Shown piece after piece: positions 28,989 to 37,808 of a DNA stretch of 64,000 nucleotides. Position numbers and translations under genes: made by a program. This stretch comes from Henriciella marina. Its GTDB lineage: Bacteria; Pseudomonadota; Alphaproteobacteria; Caulobacterales; Hyphomonadaceae. Every line of letters starts with the position of its first letter. The stretch's first letter is position 1. The notes beneath the pieces are model-generated. The model saw only the letters and a program-made list of their open reading frames with translations, was not told the origin of the DNA and did no database searches. The DNA lies in contig NZ_JAPWGW010000002.1 in assembly GCF_027213945.1 (NCBI RefSeq), positions 555,051 through 619,050 of the forward strand, in the 5' to 3' direction.

Positions 28989-29150
28989 ATCAATGATTGA
29001 GTGCGTTGCTTGATCCTTGATTTGTAAAGAGCGATAGTTAGCCTTGTCCGCTAGACGTTAATTGAAACGGCAAATGGACAGACAGGCCTCTTCTGCACTT
29101 TGCGTTTCCCAATACACCTGCTGGCTAAAGTCATTTAGCCAGCCCTTTTT
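28989..29150 (+). ncRNA. Candidate small RNA or attenuated leader
   Basis: The stretch between a good sigma-70-like promoter and an intrinsic terminator would give an RNA of about 160 bases with no substantial open frame (only a six-codon ATG frame near its start). It could be a stand-alone small RNA or a terminated leader of the MarR gene at 29229. There is no match to a known RNA family that I recognise. Confidence 0.35.
29121..29150 (+). terminator. Rho-independent terminator
   Basis: A perfect 9-base stem CTGGCTAAA / TTTAGCCAG with a GTCA loop is followed by CCCTTTTT. It lies between the promoter at 28954 and the MarR start, on the plus strand. Confidence 0.65.
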
Positions 29151-29228
29151 GGTGCGCATGCGATTTAGCGATTGAACCGGAACAACCACTCAGCCATTCT
29201 CTGAAAACAAGAAAATGAAGTGGTTGGA

Positions 29229-29750
29229 ATGAATATAAAAAAATCATCGACGATAATGGATATACGTTTTGCTGCTAATGAGCGTGTGGAACTGACCTTT
29301 CTTATCGGTCGCGTTTCGCGCGAGCTTCGACGCCGGTTCGACATCGACATGGCTTCTCTCAAGCTTACGCGCGCCCAGTGGAGGGCGATGCTTTATGTAT
29401 TTAGGCTAAAACAGCCCACTCAAACCGAACTGGCTGAGGTTCTAGAATTAGGACGAGCCTCAGTCGGAAGCTTAATCGATCAACTAGAGCGGCGCGGCAA
29501 TGTCGCGAGAATTGTTGATGAAAAGGATCGACGCGTCTGGCGAGTCGTACCGACAAGTTTAGCATCCGTCAAATGGGCGGAAATCGATGAGGCGGGCTCC
29601 CATGTGGCCACAGAAGTGTTTGCAGGATTTACCGAGGAAGATTTGCTGAATGTCAAAAGCTATATGGAAAAAGTCATTTTGAATCTCAATCGCGCAAACG
29701 AAATGAGCGCTCACGCTTCAAATAAGGGCATTGCGAACGACACCGACTGA
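29229..29750 (+). CDS. MarR-family transcriptional regulator, second copy
   Basis: About 173 residues. It is clearly paralogous to the MarR protein at 18524: TRAQWRAMLYVFRLK, the HTH QTELAEVLELGRASVGSLI and the wing DEKDRRVWRVV align closely. The frame opens at a GTG (29220); ATG choices are 29229 and 29256, the latter aligning with the paralogue start. It is divergent from the large TonB receptor gene and convergent with a third receptor gene, so it probably regulates one or both. Confidence 0.86.
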   Translation: MNIKKSSTIMDIRFAANERVELTFLIGRVSRELRRRFDIDMASLKLTRAQWRAMLYVFRLKQPTQTELAEVLELGRASVGSLIDQLERRGNVARIVDEKDRRVWRVVPTSLASVKWAEIDEAGSHVATEVFAGFTEEDLLNVKSYMEKVILNLNRANEMSAHASNKGIANDTD

Positions 29751-29826
29751 CGGATTGATCGGACGGCATGGCGACTGAACAAGGCTCACCCCTAAATTAT
29801 CTTGGCATCAGAAACCCAAATTCACA

Positions 29827-29857
29827 GATAGTCACGGCGGATACCGCCATGACTATC
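29827..29857. terminator. Strong stem-loop between convergent genes
   Basis: GATAGTCA-c-GGCGG / CCGCC-a-TGACTATC forms a 13-pair stem with one mismatch and an ATA loop. It lies in the 193-base gap between the MarR gene and the convergent TonB receptor gene. With no T-run it is a possible bidirectional terminator or mRNA-stabilising hairpin. Confidence 0.45.
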
Positions 29858-29875
29858 GCGAATATTTCCAATATC

Positions 29876-29908
29876 AGTAACCTGAGCCCCTCGGCTCCCT
29901 CAGTTACT
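29876..29908. terminator. Second stem-loop between convergent genes
   Basis: AGTAAC(c)TGAG pairs with CTCAGTTACT, one bulged base, around a 12-base C/T-rich loop. Together with the hairpin at 29827 it fills the convergent gap. It is followed by TTG rather than a clear T-run. Confidence 0.4.
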
Positions 29909-29943
29909 TGAAGAGCAGAGCATTAATGTCTAAGATACTGAGA

Positions 29944-32403
29944 TTAGAACCGCAGACGGGCGGTTGCACCGAAGGTAAGGGGCGGTGCCAGGAAAGCACC
30001 AACAGCGGTACCCGGTGACGTTTGGGTAGCCGCGGTACCCTGGAGGGGCGTATCAAAGGCTAGCTCATAATAGTCTTCATCGAACAGGTTCTGCGCCCAA
30101 ATCTCCAGCTCAAACGGTGAGTTGTCGCTATAAAACCCCATTCTCGCGTTGACCACGACCAAGTCGTCAACTTCCTTGAGCGGATCGAGGTTCGAGCCTG
30201 TATTATACCGTGAAGTGTACCGGCTCGAGACATTGAATCTCGTATCCCAGTCGCGGACAAAAGAGGTCTCATATGTAACTGCCAACGTACCTGACCAGCG
30301 GGGCGCAAATGAAATCGTGCTTCCTGGCAAACGCGGCGGCGCAAAAAAGTCCACTGCTTCAAAATCGTCGTACTGCGTTTCAGCATAAACGAGCCCCCCC
30401 TGAAGTGTCAGCCCTTCAAGCTTTTCAGGCAGATATCGGAAATCGAACTCTGCACCCTTTGAAATCACGGCGGGAACGGATGTCACGATAAAGCTCGTTC
30501 CGGTGAAGGTGTTTAACTGAAAATCATTATATTCCTGATAGAAAATGGCACCGTTGAAGAACAAACTATTTGCAGCGTTATTGCTCTTGAAGCCGACCTC
30601 GTAGGCATCCACGGTTTCAGGATCAAAGCCGGTGTCAAGGTTAGGCTGGAAGGGCGCGGGATCTGCGGGTCCGAACTGACTGCGATCCAAATTGAAGCCC
30701 CCGGCCTTGTAACCACGGGAGTAAGATGCGTAGGACATCAGATTTTCACTGAAGCGGTATGAGCCCTTTACTGTACCGGAAAGATCCTCGTCTGAACGAT
30801 CTTGAGTGGAACTAACACCGACGAAGTTGTCGTTTACCCAAGGCAGACAAAGAGTTGGGGTTAAACCATTTGCCGCTCCAAAAACAGCCAGGGCGGTGGA
30901 GCAACTGCCTTCATTTCCATCGAAATCAGAGTTCAACGTCTTCTCATCGATCGTATAACGAAGACCAACGGTAAGATCGAACTGGTCAGTGAAGCTAAAC
31001 GTATTGTTGGTAAAAATGGCATACGTATCAGCTTCCTGCTTAAAAATATCCTCTGTCGCTTTGGTCTCACCTGTGTAGATGGAGCCGGGTAGCGCAGCGA
31101 GGTTAAACGCCCCACCGCTCGCACCGAGCAGCAATTGCTGAAAGTAGAAGAAATAATCATTGCCGAAATTGATGAAATCGGTGCGGTCAAGCGTTTCGTT
31201 AGCGTAGTAGGCCCCAACTAGCCAGTCCAGTTTGTCCGTCGCGCCTGCGAGACGGATTTCCTGGCTGAACGTAGCAAAAGCATCAGTGGTTTCGTCAGAA
31301 TCGCGGAACCAGATGTCAGCGGCGCTGAAGTCCATGTCTTGTCCGGAACCATTGTCCCAGTCGCGATATGATGTGATCGAGGTTAGTTCACCGACATCGC
31401 TTTGCCACGAAATGTCGGCCGACACGCCCCAATCTTCGGTCGTCTGCGTGGCGTCACGATTTGCAAAGGCAACTCGATCATACGGATCGACAGGGAAGGC
31501 GGATGCACCGTCGCCGCCTGCCAGCAGGGTGATTAGCGGACCACGCGCTGGGTCCACCGCTATATAGTCCCCCATGCAACAGTCCTCTTCCCGGTCGGTA
31601 TAGTCGGCCGAAAGAAGGATTTCGAGGTCACTGGAAGGTTCGAAAAGAAGCTGCCCCCTGAAGGAGTAGAAGTCATATTGACTTGTTTCATCTGCGGTGC
31701 GCGGACCATTGCCCGTTTTCACATCAAGAAGCCCGTCGCGCTCCTCGTAGACCCCGTAAAGACGACCGCTCACTGCATCAGACAAAGGACCCGTAACTTC
31801 TCCGGACGTGCGGAGAAAGCCTTCATTGCCGATTCCAACTTCCCAGATGGATCCAAACTCATTGGAGGGCTTCTTTGTAACAACGTTGATAACGCCCGCA
31901 GAGGTCGATTTACCAAACAAGGTTCCTTGCGGTCCTTTAAGGACTTCGATGCGCTCGATTTCTCCAAGATCCCCAAAGGAAACACCATTCCTGGCACGTG
32001 GAACACCGTCGACAACAACGCCCACAGAGCTCTCTAGACCTGGATTGTCACCAACCGTACCAATGCCACGGATCCGAGCGGTGGTATTGGCCTGCTTCGA
32101 CGAAGACGTCACGAGAAGACCAGGAGTCACTACCGTCAAATCCTTAATGTCCTGAACACCGGCATCATTCAGTAGTTCGCCGGACAAAGCCGTCACGACG
32201 ATCGGCACATCTTGTAGGCTTTGCTCGCGCTTTTGCGCTGTGACAGTTACAGCACCAAGGCGACGAATGGTCGGTTCGCTGTTTGCTGAGACCGCAACGT
32301 TCTGCTCGTTCACTTCCGCTTGGGCATGCGCACCTGCGGCCAGCAGCAATACTGCCCCGGATACAGACGCGGTGACCTTCGACAGTCGATTAAGATATGG
32401 CAA
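29944..32403 (-). CDS. TonB-dependent outer-membrane receptor
   Basis: 819 residues from a TTG preceded by GGGAGAGAG. The signal peptide ends near AHAQAE, with a TonB-box-like VTVTAQKREQSLQDVP next. The plug contains IERIEVLKGPQGTLFGKSTS, and the barrel ends in ATARLRF with a terminal phenylalanine. It is not a close copy of the receptor at 25888. Two outer-membrane receptors around one MarR gene inside the IS6-bounded island suggest uptake of related ligands. Confidence 0.92.
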   Translation of the reverse strand: MPYLNRLSKVTASVSGAVLLLAAGAHAQAEVNEQNVAVSANSEPTIRRLGAVTVTAQKREQSLQDVPIVVTALSGELLNDAGVQDIKDLTVVTPGLLVTSSSKQANTTARIRGIGTVGDNPGLESSVGVVVDGVPRARNGVSFGDLGEIERIEVLKGPQGTLFGKSTSAGVINVVTKKPSNEFGSIWEVGIGNEGFLRTSGEVTGPLSDAVSGRLYGVYEERDGLLDVKTGNGPRTADETSQYDFYSFRGQLLFEPSSDLEILLSADYTDREEDCCMGDYIAVDPARGPLITLLAGGDGASAFPVDPYDRVAFANRDATQTTEDWGVSADISWQSDVGELTSITSYRDWDNGSGQDMDFSAADIWFRDSDETTDAFATFSQEIRLAGATDKLDWLVGAYYANETLDRTDFINFGNDYFFYFQQLLLGASGGAFNLAALPGSIYTGETKATEDIFKQEADTYAIFTNNTFSFTDQFDLTVGLRYTIDEKTLNSDFDGNEGSCSTALAVFGAANGLTPTLCLPWVNDNFVGVSSTQDRSDEDLSGTVKGSYRFSENLMSYASYSRGYKAGGFNLDRSQFGPADPAPFQPNLDTGFDPETVDAYEVGFKSNNAANSLFFNGAIFYQEYNDFQLNTFTGTSFIVTSVPAVISKGAEFDFRYLPEKLEGLTLQGGLVYAETQYDDFEAVDFFAPPRLPGSTISFAPRWSGTLAVTYETSFVRDWDTRFNVSSRYTSRYNTGSNLDPLKEVDDLVVVNARMGFYSDNSPFELEIWAQNLFDEDYYELAFDTPLQGTAATQTSPGTAVGAFLAPPLTFGATARLRF

Positions 32404-32726
32404 TTATCTCTCTCCCTTTTGTTTGCGCCATACTATATGCCTTCGTACTTCTTTAGAAAAGAACTTTTGTATTTTCGTTGGGCCCAATGGTCGCAGGTCA
32501 AAAAAAAAATTGGGCGCGCGACCAGTAGTTGTGCCGGTGACCCCGACTCCGATTGGTGCCGCATTTGATTTAGAAGTCTGTCGATATGGAGCGAGACAGT
32601 GCGCAAGAGCAGAATCGCGGAATAACAAATGACGGCGAACTTAGCCGAACACGAGTGTGGCATGGCAGCTTGTGCGCGCCCCTTAGACGCCGCATTCGAC
32701 ATTTGACAACTCAGAACTGAACACAG
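32404..32726. other. Intergenic stretch without recognisable gene
   Basis: About 320 bases upstream of the TonB receptor gene, with an A-run near 32505. Short frames on both strands show no family features. It presumably holds the receptor promoter, but no convincing -35/-10 pair was identified. Confidence 0.4.
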
Positions 32727-33167
32727 TCATAGCTCGGCGATAAGTTCCGATAAAAGATGTTCGAGTGGAACCGGCATAACACCTGCCCGCAATAGTCTTT
32801 GTAAAATCAATGAATTTAATTGGCTCTCATCGAATTCAGTCGGGCAGAAAAATGCTTCAAACCCTAAACTCAGAGTACGAAGACAAAGATGAGACACTCC
32901 CAAGCTTGAGACGTTGCCCTTTATCAGAATTTGCCTACGGCTCGTCTCCCAAACAGTCTGCTTATCATTCAGAATGCTATCAAGGGTCGGCGCGATGGCG
33001 AATTCGCCAGCCTCGTCATGGACTTCAAGATAAGGAATTCCATATGCCGAAAGAGCCGACATAATCAGTCCGTCTTCATATACAGCGTCAACAAATATTA
33101 CTTGAATGTCCCTACGCCGCATTACGCCTGGCACGGCAGCTTTCTCAAACTCGGTCAGTTTAGACAT
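32727..33167 (-). CDS. Uncharacterised protein
   Basis: 146 residues from the ATG at 33167, which has GAGG upstream; the frame continues to 33230 without a better start. I do not recognise the family. The predicted product is soluble, with alternating beta/alpha patterns (DIQVIFVDAVYEDGLI, then QILIKGNVSSLG) and an amphipathic C-terminal helix. Two strong palindromes lie immediately upstream (33179-33211). It sits between a TonB receptor and the decayed hydrolase/thioesterase copy, all on the minus strand. Confidence 0.5.
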   Translation of the reverse strand: MSKLTEFEKAAVPGVMRRRDIQVIFVDAVYEDGLIMSALSAYGIPYLEVHDEAGEFAIAPTLDSILNDKQTVWETSRRQILIKGNVSSLGVSHLCLRTLSLGFEAFFCPTEFDESQLNSLILQRLLRAGVMPVPLEHLLSELIAEL

Positions 33168-33178
33168 TCGAGAGCCTC

Positions 33179-33211
33179 TACAATATTGTATGCCTCCATA
33201 CATTATGTATG
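33179..33211. promoter_or_regulatory. Paired palindromes upstream of unknown gene
   Basis: A perfect 12-base palindrome TACAATATTGTA (33179-33190) is followed by a 15-base palindrome with 7-base arms, CATACAT-T-ATGTATG (33197-33211). They lie 12 to 44 bases before the start of the unknown gene at 33167, where an operator would be expected. Confidence 0.45.
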
Positions 33212-33413
33212 CGGTTGTCGGCAACGCCAAAAGGGGCTCTCGGAAAGCGTCCTCTAGAGGGCCACTTTAATGCGGTGGTCTTGAGTGGTTTGAACCCATA
33301 AGCACCAGCGCAGATTTCGGACATCTCATCGGTCGATAGAGGCGTCTATTTTCTCAAGGGGATTGGCGCCGGACGCTAAAAGAAAAATAAGGGCGCGGAT
33401 GGCGCATCCTTAC

Positions 33414-33836
33414 TCACGATGGCGCCCTAAGCATGCGATAAGCACCCCTGCCGCTCGACAGCAAAGCACCTGTGCTGTTAAAAACACTGGCCTCCGCCAC
33501 GGACAAAGTGGTGCCAAGTCGAATCACTTTCCCGACAATTGTAAGCGCGCCGGGCGTTGCAATTTTATGATAATCAACACGCAGGTCTGCCGTTGCCACA
33601 GGCATGTTTCCAGTCGCAAGCAACGCATAAAATCCCGTCAGGTCGATCAGCGCGGCGAGCACGCCGCCATGTGCGGACTGCACCTTCGGGTTCGACACAA
33701 GTTCGTCTCGCCAGGGCATTAACAGTTTAATTTCATCTGCGCCCGTTTCGGTCACACTGAGTCCGAGCCAGCGGTGAAACGGTGCTGCTTCTAATGCCTC
33801 CTGAACAAAGGCGCGATCAGGCAAGGTCGCGTTCAT
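33414..33836 (-). CDS. Hotdog-fold thioesterase, second copy
   Basis: 140 residues, the same length as and nearly identical in pattern to the thioesterase at 19944 (PFHRWLGLSVTETGADEI, SAHGGVLAALIDLTGFYA, GRGAYRML). The frame is intact. It follows the broken hydrolase copy with the same 4-base ATGA overlap seen in copy 1, so the two-gene unit was duplicated as a block. No adaptor or pump genes follow here. Confidence 0.84.
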   Translation of the reverse strand: MNATLPDRAFVQEALEAAPFHRWLGLSVTETGADEIKLLMPWRDELVSNPKVQSAHGGVLAALIDLTGFYALLATGNMPVATADLRVDYHKIATPGALTIVGKVIRLGTTLSVAEASVFNSTGALLSSGRGAYRMLRAPS

Positions 33837-34710
33837 GCGTCAATCCCTTCTGAATGCTTCCGTAGAAAATCACTGACAGCCGCGGTGAACACATCATTCT
33901 TGTCGCCAGCTACCATGTGCCGCGCATCAGCGACGTCCGTAAAGTGGGCGTCGGGTGCCAAGGCTTTAAAAGCTTCGACCGAGGCATCAGAGACGAGTTC
34001 ACTCATGCGGCCTCGCACCAAATGAATTGGGGCTTTTATGTTTCGAACCGATTGCTCGAGGTCGCCGACCCGCTCAACCGCAGATCGCCTCACAACGTCT
34101 TGAATGAAAGCTGGATCCCAGTGCCAACGCCAGCGGCCGTCCTGGCCTAGCCGAAGGTTTTTCCGCAAGCCTTCAAGGTCTTTAGGCCGGCGTCGATGTG
34201 GCAAGTATTTAGCGATGACATCTGCAGCCTCATTGAGCGATGAAAAACCATCTTTGCTGTGCTCGCCCATAAAGCCGACAATCTTTGTGACACCGCTTTC
34301 TTCCAAATTAGGGGTGATATCGACTAGAGTCACCGAGGAAAAAACTCCGGGTTTCAAGGTTCCAGCCGCAATGACCGCGCCGAGCCCACCGAGCGACGCA
34401 CCGACAATGTGCGGCGCACAGCGCTCACATTCGAATTCTGCGGCCACTGCAATCAGGTCGCTACCGAAAGCCTTAAGGAATAGTCGCCATCCAAAGCCCA
34501 ATCGCTATCGCCATGTCCGCGGAGGTCTAGAGCGACAGAATGATAGCCTTGCTCACCGAGCGACTTGGCTGCATCTTTCCAAGCATGTCGAGTCTGGCCA
34601 CCCCCGTGAGCGAAGATTACGACCGGCGCTACTTCTTGACCATACACCGAGCAAGCTAATGTCAGACCGTTTCCTGAGATTCTTCGATCAGAAGCATCAT
34701 AGTTTTTCAT
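33833..34710 (-). pseudogene. Frameshifted alpha/beta hydrolase, second copy
   Basis: Two frames together cover the whole of the 292-residue hydrolase at 19069. The N-terminal part (34710 to about 34476) ends after DGDYSL. The rest continues in another frame from AFGSDL, keeping the nucleophile elbow GASLGG and the late histidine region. Comparison with copy 1 shows one missing base near 34475 (GAG reduced to AG). A sequencing error would give the same picture, so loss of function is probable but not certain. Confidence 0.75.
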
Positions 34711-34744
34711 GCCGTACTCTTACTTATATATTATAAGATAGCCG

Positions 34745-34772
34745 ATTATATGCATTCTTACGATCAAGTAAA
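34745..34772 (-). promoter_or_regulatory. Possible promoter of the second hydrolase copy
   Basis: On the minus strand a perfect -10 TATAAT (plus-strand 34745-34750) has a TTTACT -35 (34767-34772) 16 bases upstream. An A/T-rich palindrome CTTATA-TAT-TATAAG at 34724-34738 lies between this promoter and the start codon. Confidence 0.35.
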
Positions 34773-34819
34773 CCGTGATGGACCTTTGAAGTATCACTCG
34801 CAGGCTAAATCAACCTTTA

Positions 34820-34958
34820 GCGAAGAGTGGCAAGCGCAAGCACATCATCACCGCAAGCTAGATGATTTCTGGTGATATCTCGCAGTAGCGAAAAGACGAG
34901 TTGGTCATTCAACCTAGAAATCAAACACCGGTAAAGCGCCGGTTCCTCTAACAATGCC
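34820..34958 (-). mobile_element. Degenerate IS6 relic
   Basis: A diverged stretch matches the transposase 5' region and right end of the IS6 elements (CACATCATCACCGCAAGCT, then a terminus reading CTCTAACAATGCC). No usable frame remains. It marks the right edge of the A/T-rich island. From 34959 to about 35187 nothing else was recognised. Confidence 0.6.
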
Positions 34959-35187
34959 CTGCAACATGCTCGTTCAGGTTACCGATTATTCGTTGTTCTG
35001 TGAATCAGCAATGCCTCATTCGTCCACTTTTCATCATCAACAGATAAACCTCAAAGCATTGGCTTTTCAGTTGATCCGGTCAAAATGCAAGAGAAAATGG
35101 GGCACAGGTCGATAGCCCAAAGGAATAGGATCGGCTCTTCAAACTATTAAGTTTCATTGTTCGCCTGGGACGCATGACTGAAAACCC

Positions 35188-35206
35188 ATAAACGTAGTAC
35201 GTTTAT
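35188..35206. repeat. Perfect 19-base palindrome at operon end
   Basis: ATAAACGTA-G-TACGTTTAT has perfect 9-base arms and overlaps the stop codon of the last gene of the catabolic operon. It may be a terminator hairpin, an operator or a recombination site; the sequence alone does not decide. Confidence 0.45.
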
Positions 35207-36174
35207 TTCCCCCAAACGGAAAGAATACTCCTGAGTGCCGTTAGAAAAGCTAATGGCTGGTCGAGCATCAAATGGTGGCGAGCTTCGGGTACGGCAATTA
35301 TCGGAATATCGTCCCCACCTAACTCGCGGATGTATTCGCCCGAGTCCTGGGTAAATAGTTGGCTTTTAGCACCGTGTACAATGGCTTTGCGGCCCGGCGC
35401 TTTCACCAGTCTCTCGCCCATTTTCAGCCACTCATCTGGCTTATTGCTCTGCCGGAATACCTCGGGTGAAAACTTCCATGTCCAGTCTTCCCCGTCGCGC
35501 CGCAGGGAATGATACGCCATGTAGTCCGCGAGGAAGGGCTCGCCAACCGGCTGGGGCGGGGAAAGGATGTATCTTTTGCGCGCGGCTTCATAACTGGGAT
35601 AGCGTTTGTTGGGCTTGTCTGGATTACCCGATCCAGGGCTTGCGCGTCGACGATTCCAGTATTGCTCCATCAGCTCAGGCCGCATGATCATCAGATCGCA
35701 AATTACAGCGCCGGAGAATGCATCGGGCGACTGGGTGACGGCCGTCAGTGCCGCGCCGGAACCAAAACTGTGCGCGATCAGGGTGGGTTTGTGCCCATCC
35801 ACGAACATATCGAGCGCCTCCGCGATTTCACTGAACTCACGTCCTCTGGCCGTCGGATCGACCTCCCCGCGCATCTCGCTGTCGCCCATTCCTGCAAGAT
35901 CGAACGCCACCACATCGTGGTCCTCCGCAAGAAACGGAGCTATGAAGGCAAAGCAGCGGGCGTGTGCGAGGAAACCATGCGTCATAAGCAGTTTCGGTTT
36001 GCGCCTGTCGCCCCAACGGAAGTAATGCGCTCTGGCACCGTTGATCTCAACATAGCCCTCTTCGCGTGGCACCTTCAGGGCCGACACAAACCATTTCGGC
36101 AGATGAGATCCGTCGCCTGCCCAGACGGGATCGATGTCCCCGGAAAGATCTTCGATGTTGGTCAGTACGTTCAT
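35203..36174 (-). CDS. Alpha/beta hydrolase, probable esterase
   Basis: 323 residues with MTHGFLAHARCF (oxyanion region), AFDLAGMGDSE, a nucleophile elbow AHSFGSG (Ser136) and the catalytic histidine in EARHHLMLDQ (His300 or 301). The start overlaps the Baeyer-Villiger monooxygenase stop by 4 bases, the classic pairing in which the oxygenase makes an ester or lactone and the esterase cleaves it. It is the last gene of the minus-strand operon. Confidence 0.85.
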   Translation of the reverse strand: MNVLTNIEDLSGDIDPVWAGDGSHLPKWFVSALKVPREEGYVEINGARAHYFRWGDRRKPKLLMTHGFLAHARCFAFIAPFLAEDHDVVAFDLAGMGDSEMRGEVDPTARGREFSEIAEALDMFVDGHKPTLIAHSFGSGAALTAVTQSPDAFSGAVICDLMIMRPELMEQYWNRRRASPGSGNPDKPNKRYPSYEAARKRYILSPPQPVGEPFLADYMAYHSLRRDGEDWTWKFSPEVFRQSNKPDEWLKMGERLVKAPGRKAIVHGAKSQLFTQDSGEYIRELGGDDIPIIAVPEARHHLMLDQPLAFLTALRSILSVWGK

Positions 36175-37808
36175 TCAGTTGTCGTCTCCTTGGTTGAGAT
36201 ATTTTCAACAGCGAGACCGTGATAGCCTTTCTCTGCGACATCGTCGCAAAGCGCGGCGTAAATCGACAGGCTCGGAAAGTTAATAAGTTGACGCTTGTTG
36301 TCTGGAATGTTCGCACTCATGTACCAAGAGTCCGCTTCGGGAAACAATGTCATCTCGCCGGCCTGAGCAACTATTTCTGTCCATCCTGCTTCAGCGGCCG
36401 GATCGGCTTCGAAAAGGTCCTGTTCGTTGTTCCGCATCCAGACCAGGAAGTCGCAGATCCAATCGCCCTGGACCTCTGCGCTTGAAGGGCCATTTGAAAA
36501 ACCCGACGGGCTAAGGGGGCCATAAGAAAACAGCATGTTGGGAAATCCCGACACGGCCATGCCCAAATACGCGCGCAACCCGTCTTTCCATGCTTGCGAA
36601 AGGGATAATCCGTTCGCTCCGGTGATATTCATGTCGCTCAGCCCTCCACGCCCGGCATCGAAGCCGGTAGCGAAGACTATGAGGTCGCATTCCATCTCGC
36701 CGTCCACAGTCTCGATCGCATGCGGCTTGACCCGGAGGATCGGCGTTGATCTCAGATCGATCAACGCAACGTTATCCTGCGCGAAAATTTCATAGTATCC
36801 CTGCTCAAGCGAAGGTCTCTTCGTGCCGAACGGATGGGGCGGATCGGCGGGCGCGAGCCGCTCGGCAAGGTCGGGATCTGCGATTCTCGCACGAACCTTG
36901 TCGCGCCAGAAATTGTAGGCGTGGCGGTTTGCTTCACGGTTGGAAAGCAGGTCGGCAAAATTGTGATACCAGAACCTCAGGCCGCCACGCTGCCATAAAT
37001 ATTCGAAGTGCGCATCGCGCTCTTTTTTGTCTACTTCAAGGGCTGAAACCTCTAGCGATTGGCATTCAAACCCACCGCTCGTCTGCCGGCGTTTTTCGAA
37101 GATCGCGGAATAGCCCTGTTTTTCCCTTTCCTGATTTATCTTGGACAGCTTTTCTTGCCTCATCGGCAGAGCCAGAATTGGGGTTCTTTGATACAGAGTC
37201 AGTTTCTTCGCTGACTTGGCCGCTTCTTGCGCGACCTGTACGCCACTTGCACCGGTGCCGATCAAGGCAACCCTACGGTCGGCGAGGTCGATTCCCTCTT
37301 GCGGCCAGCGTGCTGTGTGAAACCACTGGCCTTTGAAATCTTCGAGGCCCGGGAAATCAGGAAGATACGGCTTTGAGGCGAAACCAAGGGCTGGCAGCAG
37401 AAACTGTGTCGAAATGATTACATCATCGTCGAGATGCAAACGCCACCGCTTCGCTTCCTTCTCAAAATGCGCGCTTTTGACTCTCGTCCCCATGCGCATC
37501 ATTGGCCAAAGGTCTAGCGTATCGCAAACATGCCGGAAGTACGCTCTGAGCTCTTCCCAGCCTGGAAATCGCTCGCTCCAGGTCCATGACTTCCACACTT
37601 CATCTATCGAAAATTCGTAGAGCGGGACCTGCGAATCAACACGTGCACCGGGATAACAATTCCAGTACCAGATGCCCCCTGGCTGCGACGCAGCATCCAC
37701 AAGAAGCACGTTGAATCCAGCGTCACGCAACTTGTGGAGCAGATAGATTCCACTGAAACCCGCGCCGACAATTATAGCGTCGTAATGGCGAGAAGCCTGA
37801 TTAATCAC
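36171..37808 (-). CDS. Baeyer-Villiger-type flavin monooxygenase
   Basis: 545 residues from a GTG overlapping the upstream ligase stop (GTGA); the frame extends further upstream but only into ligase-gene shadow. FAD-binding GAGFSG (15-20), GGIWYWN and a second dinucleotide motif GTGASG are present. The Baeyer-Villiger fingerprint F-x-G-x3-H-T-x2-W-P is exact at 158-169 (FKGQWFHTARWP). It would insert oxygen next to a ketone using NADPH and O2. The linked esterase suggests the product is an ester or lactone that is then hydrolysed. Confidence 0.92.
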   Translation of the reverse strand: MINQASRHYDAIIVGAGFSGIYLLHKLRDAGFNVLLVDAASQPGGIWYWNCYPGARVDSQVPLYEFSIDEVWKSWTWSERFPGWEELRAYFRHVCDTLDLWPMMRMGTRVKSAHFEKEAKRWRLHLDDDVIISTQFLLPALGFASKPYLPDFPGLEDFKGQWFHTARWPQEGIDLADRRVALIGTGASGVQVAQEAAKSAKKLTLYQRTPILALPMRQEKLSKINQEREKQGYSAIFEKRRQTSGGFECQSLEVSALEVDKKERDAHFEYLWQRGGLRFWYHNFADLLSNREANRHAYNFWRDKVRARIADPDLAERLAPADPPHPFGTKRPSLEQGYYEIFAQDNVALIDLRSTPILRVKPHAIETVDGEMECDLIVFATGFDAGRGGLSDMNITGANGLSLSQAWKDGLRAYLGMAVSGFPNMLFSYGPLSPSGFSNGPSSAEVQGDWICDFLVWMRNNEQDLFEADPAAEAGWTEIVAQAGEMTLFPEADSWYMSANIPDNKRQLINFPSLSIYAALCDDVAEKGYHGLAVENISTKETTTE

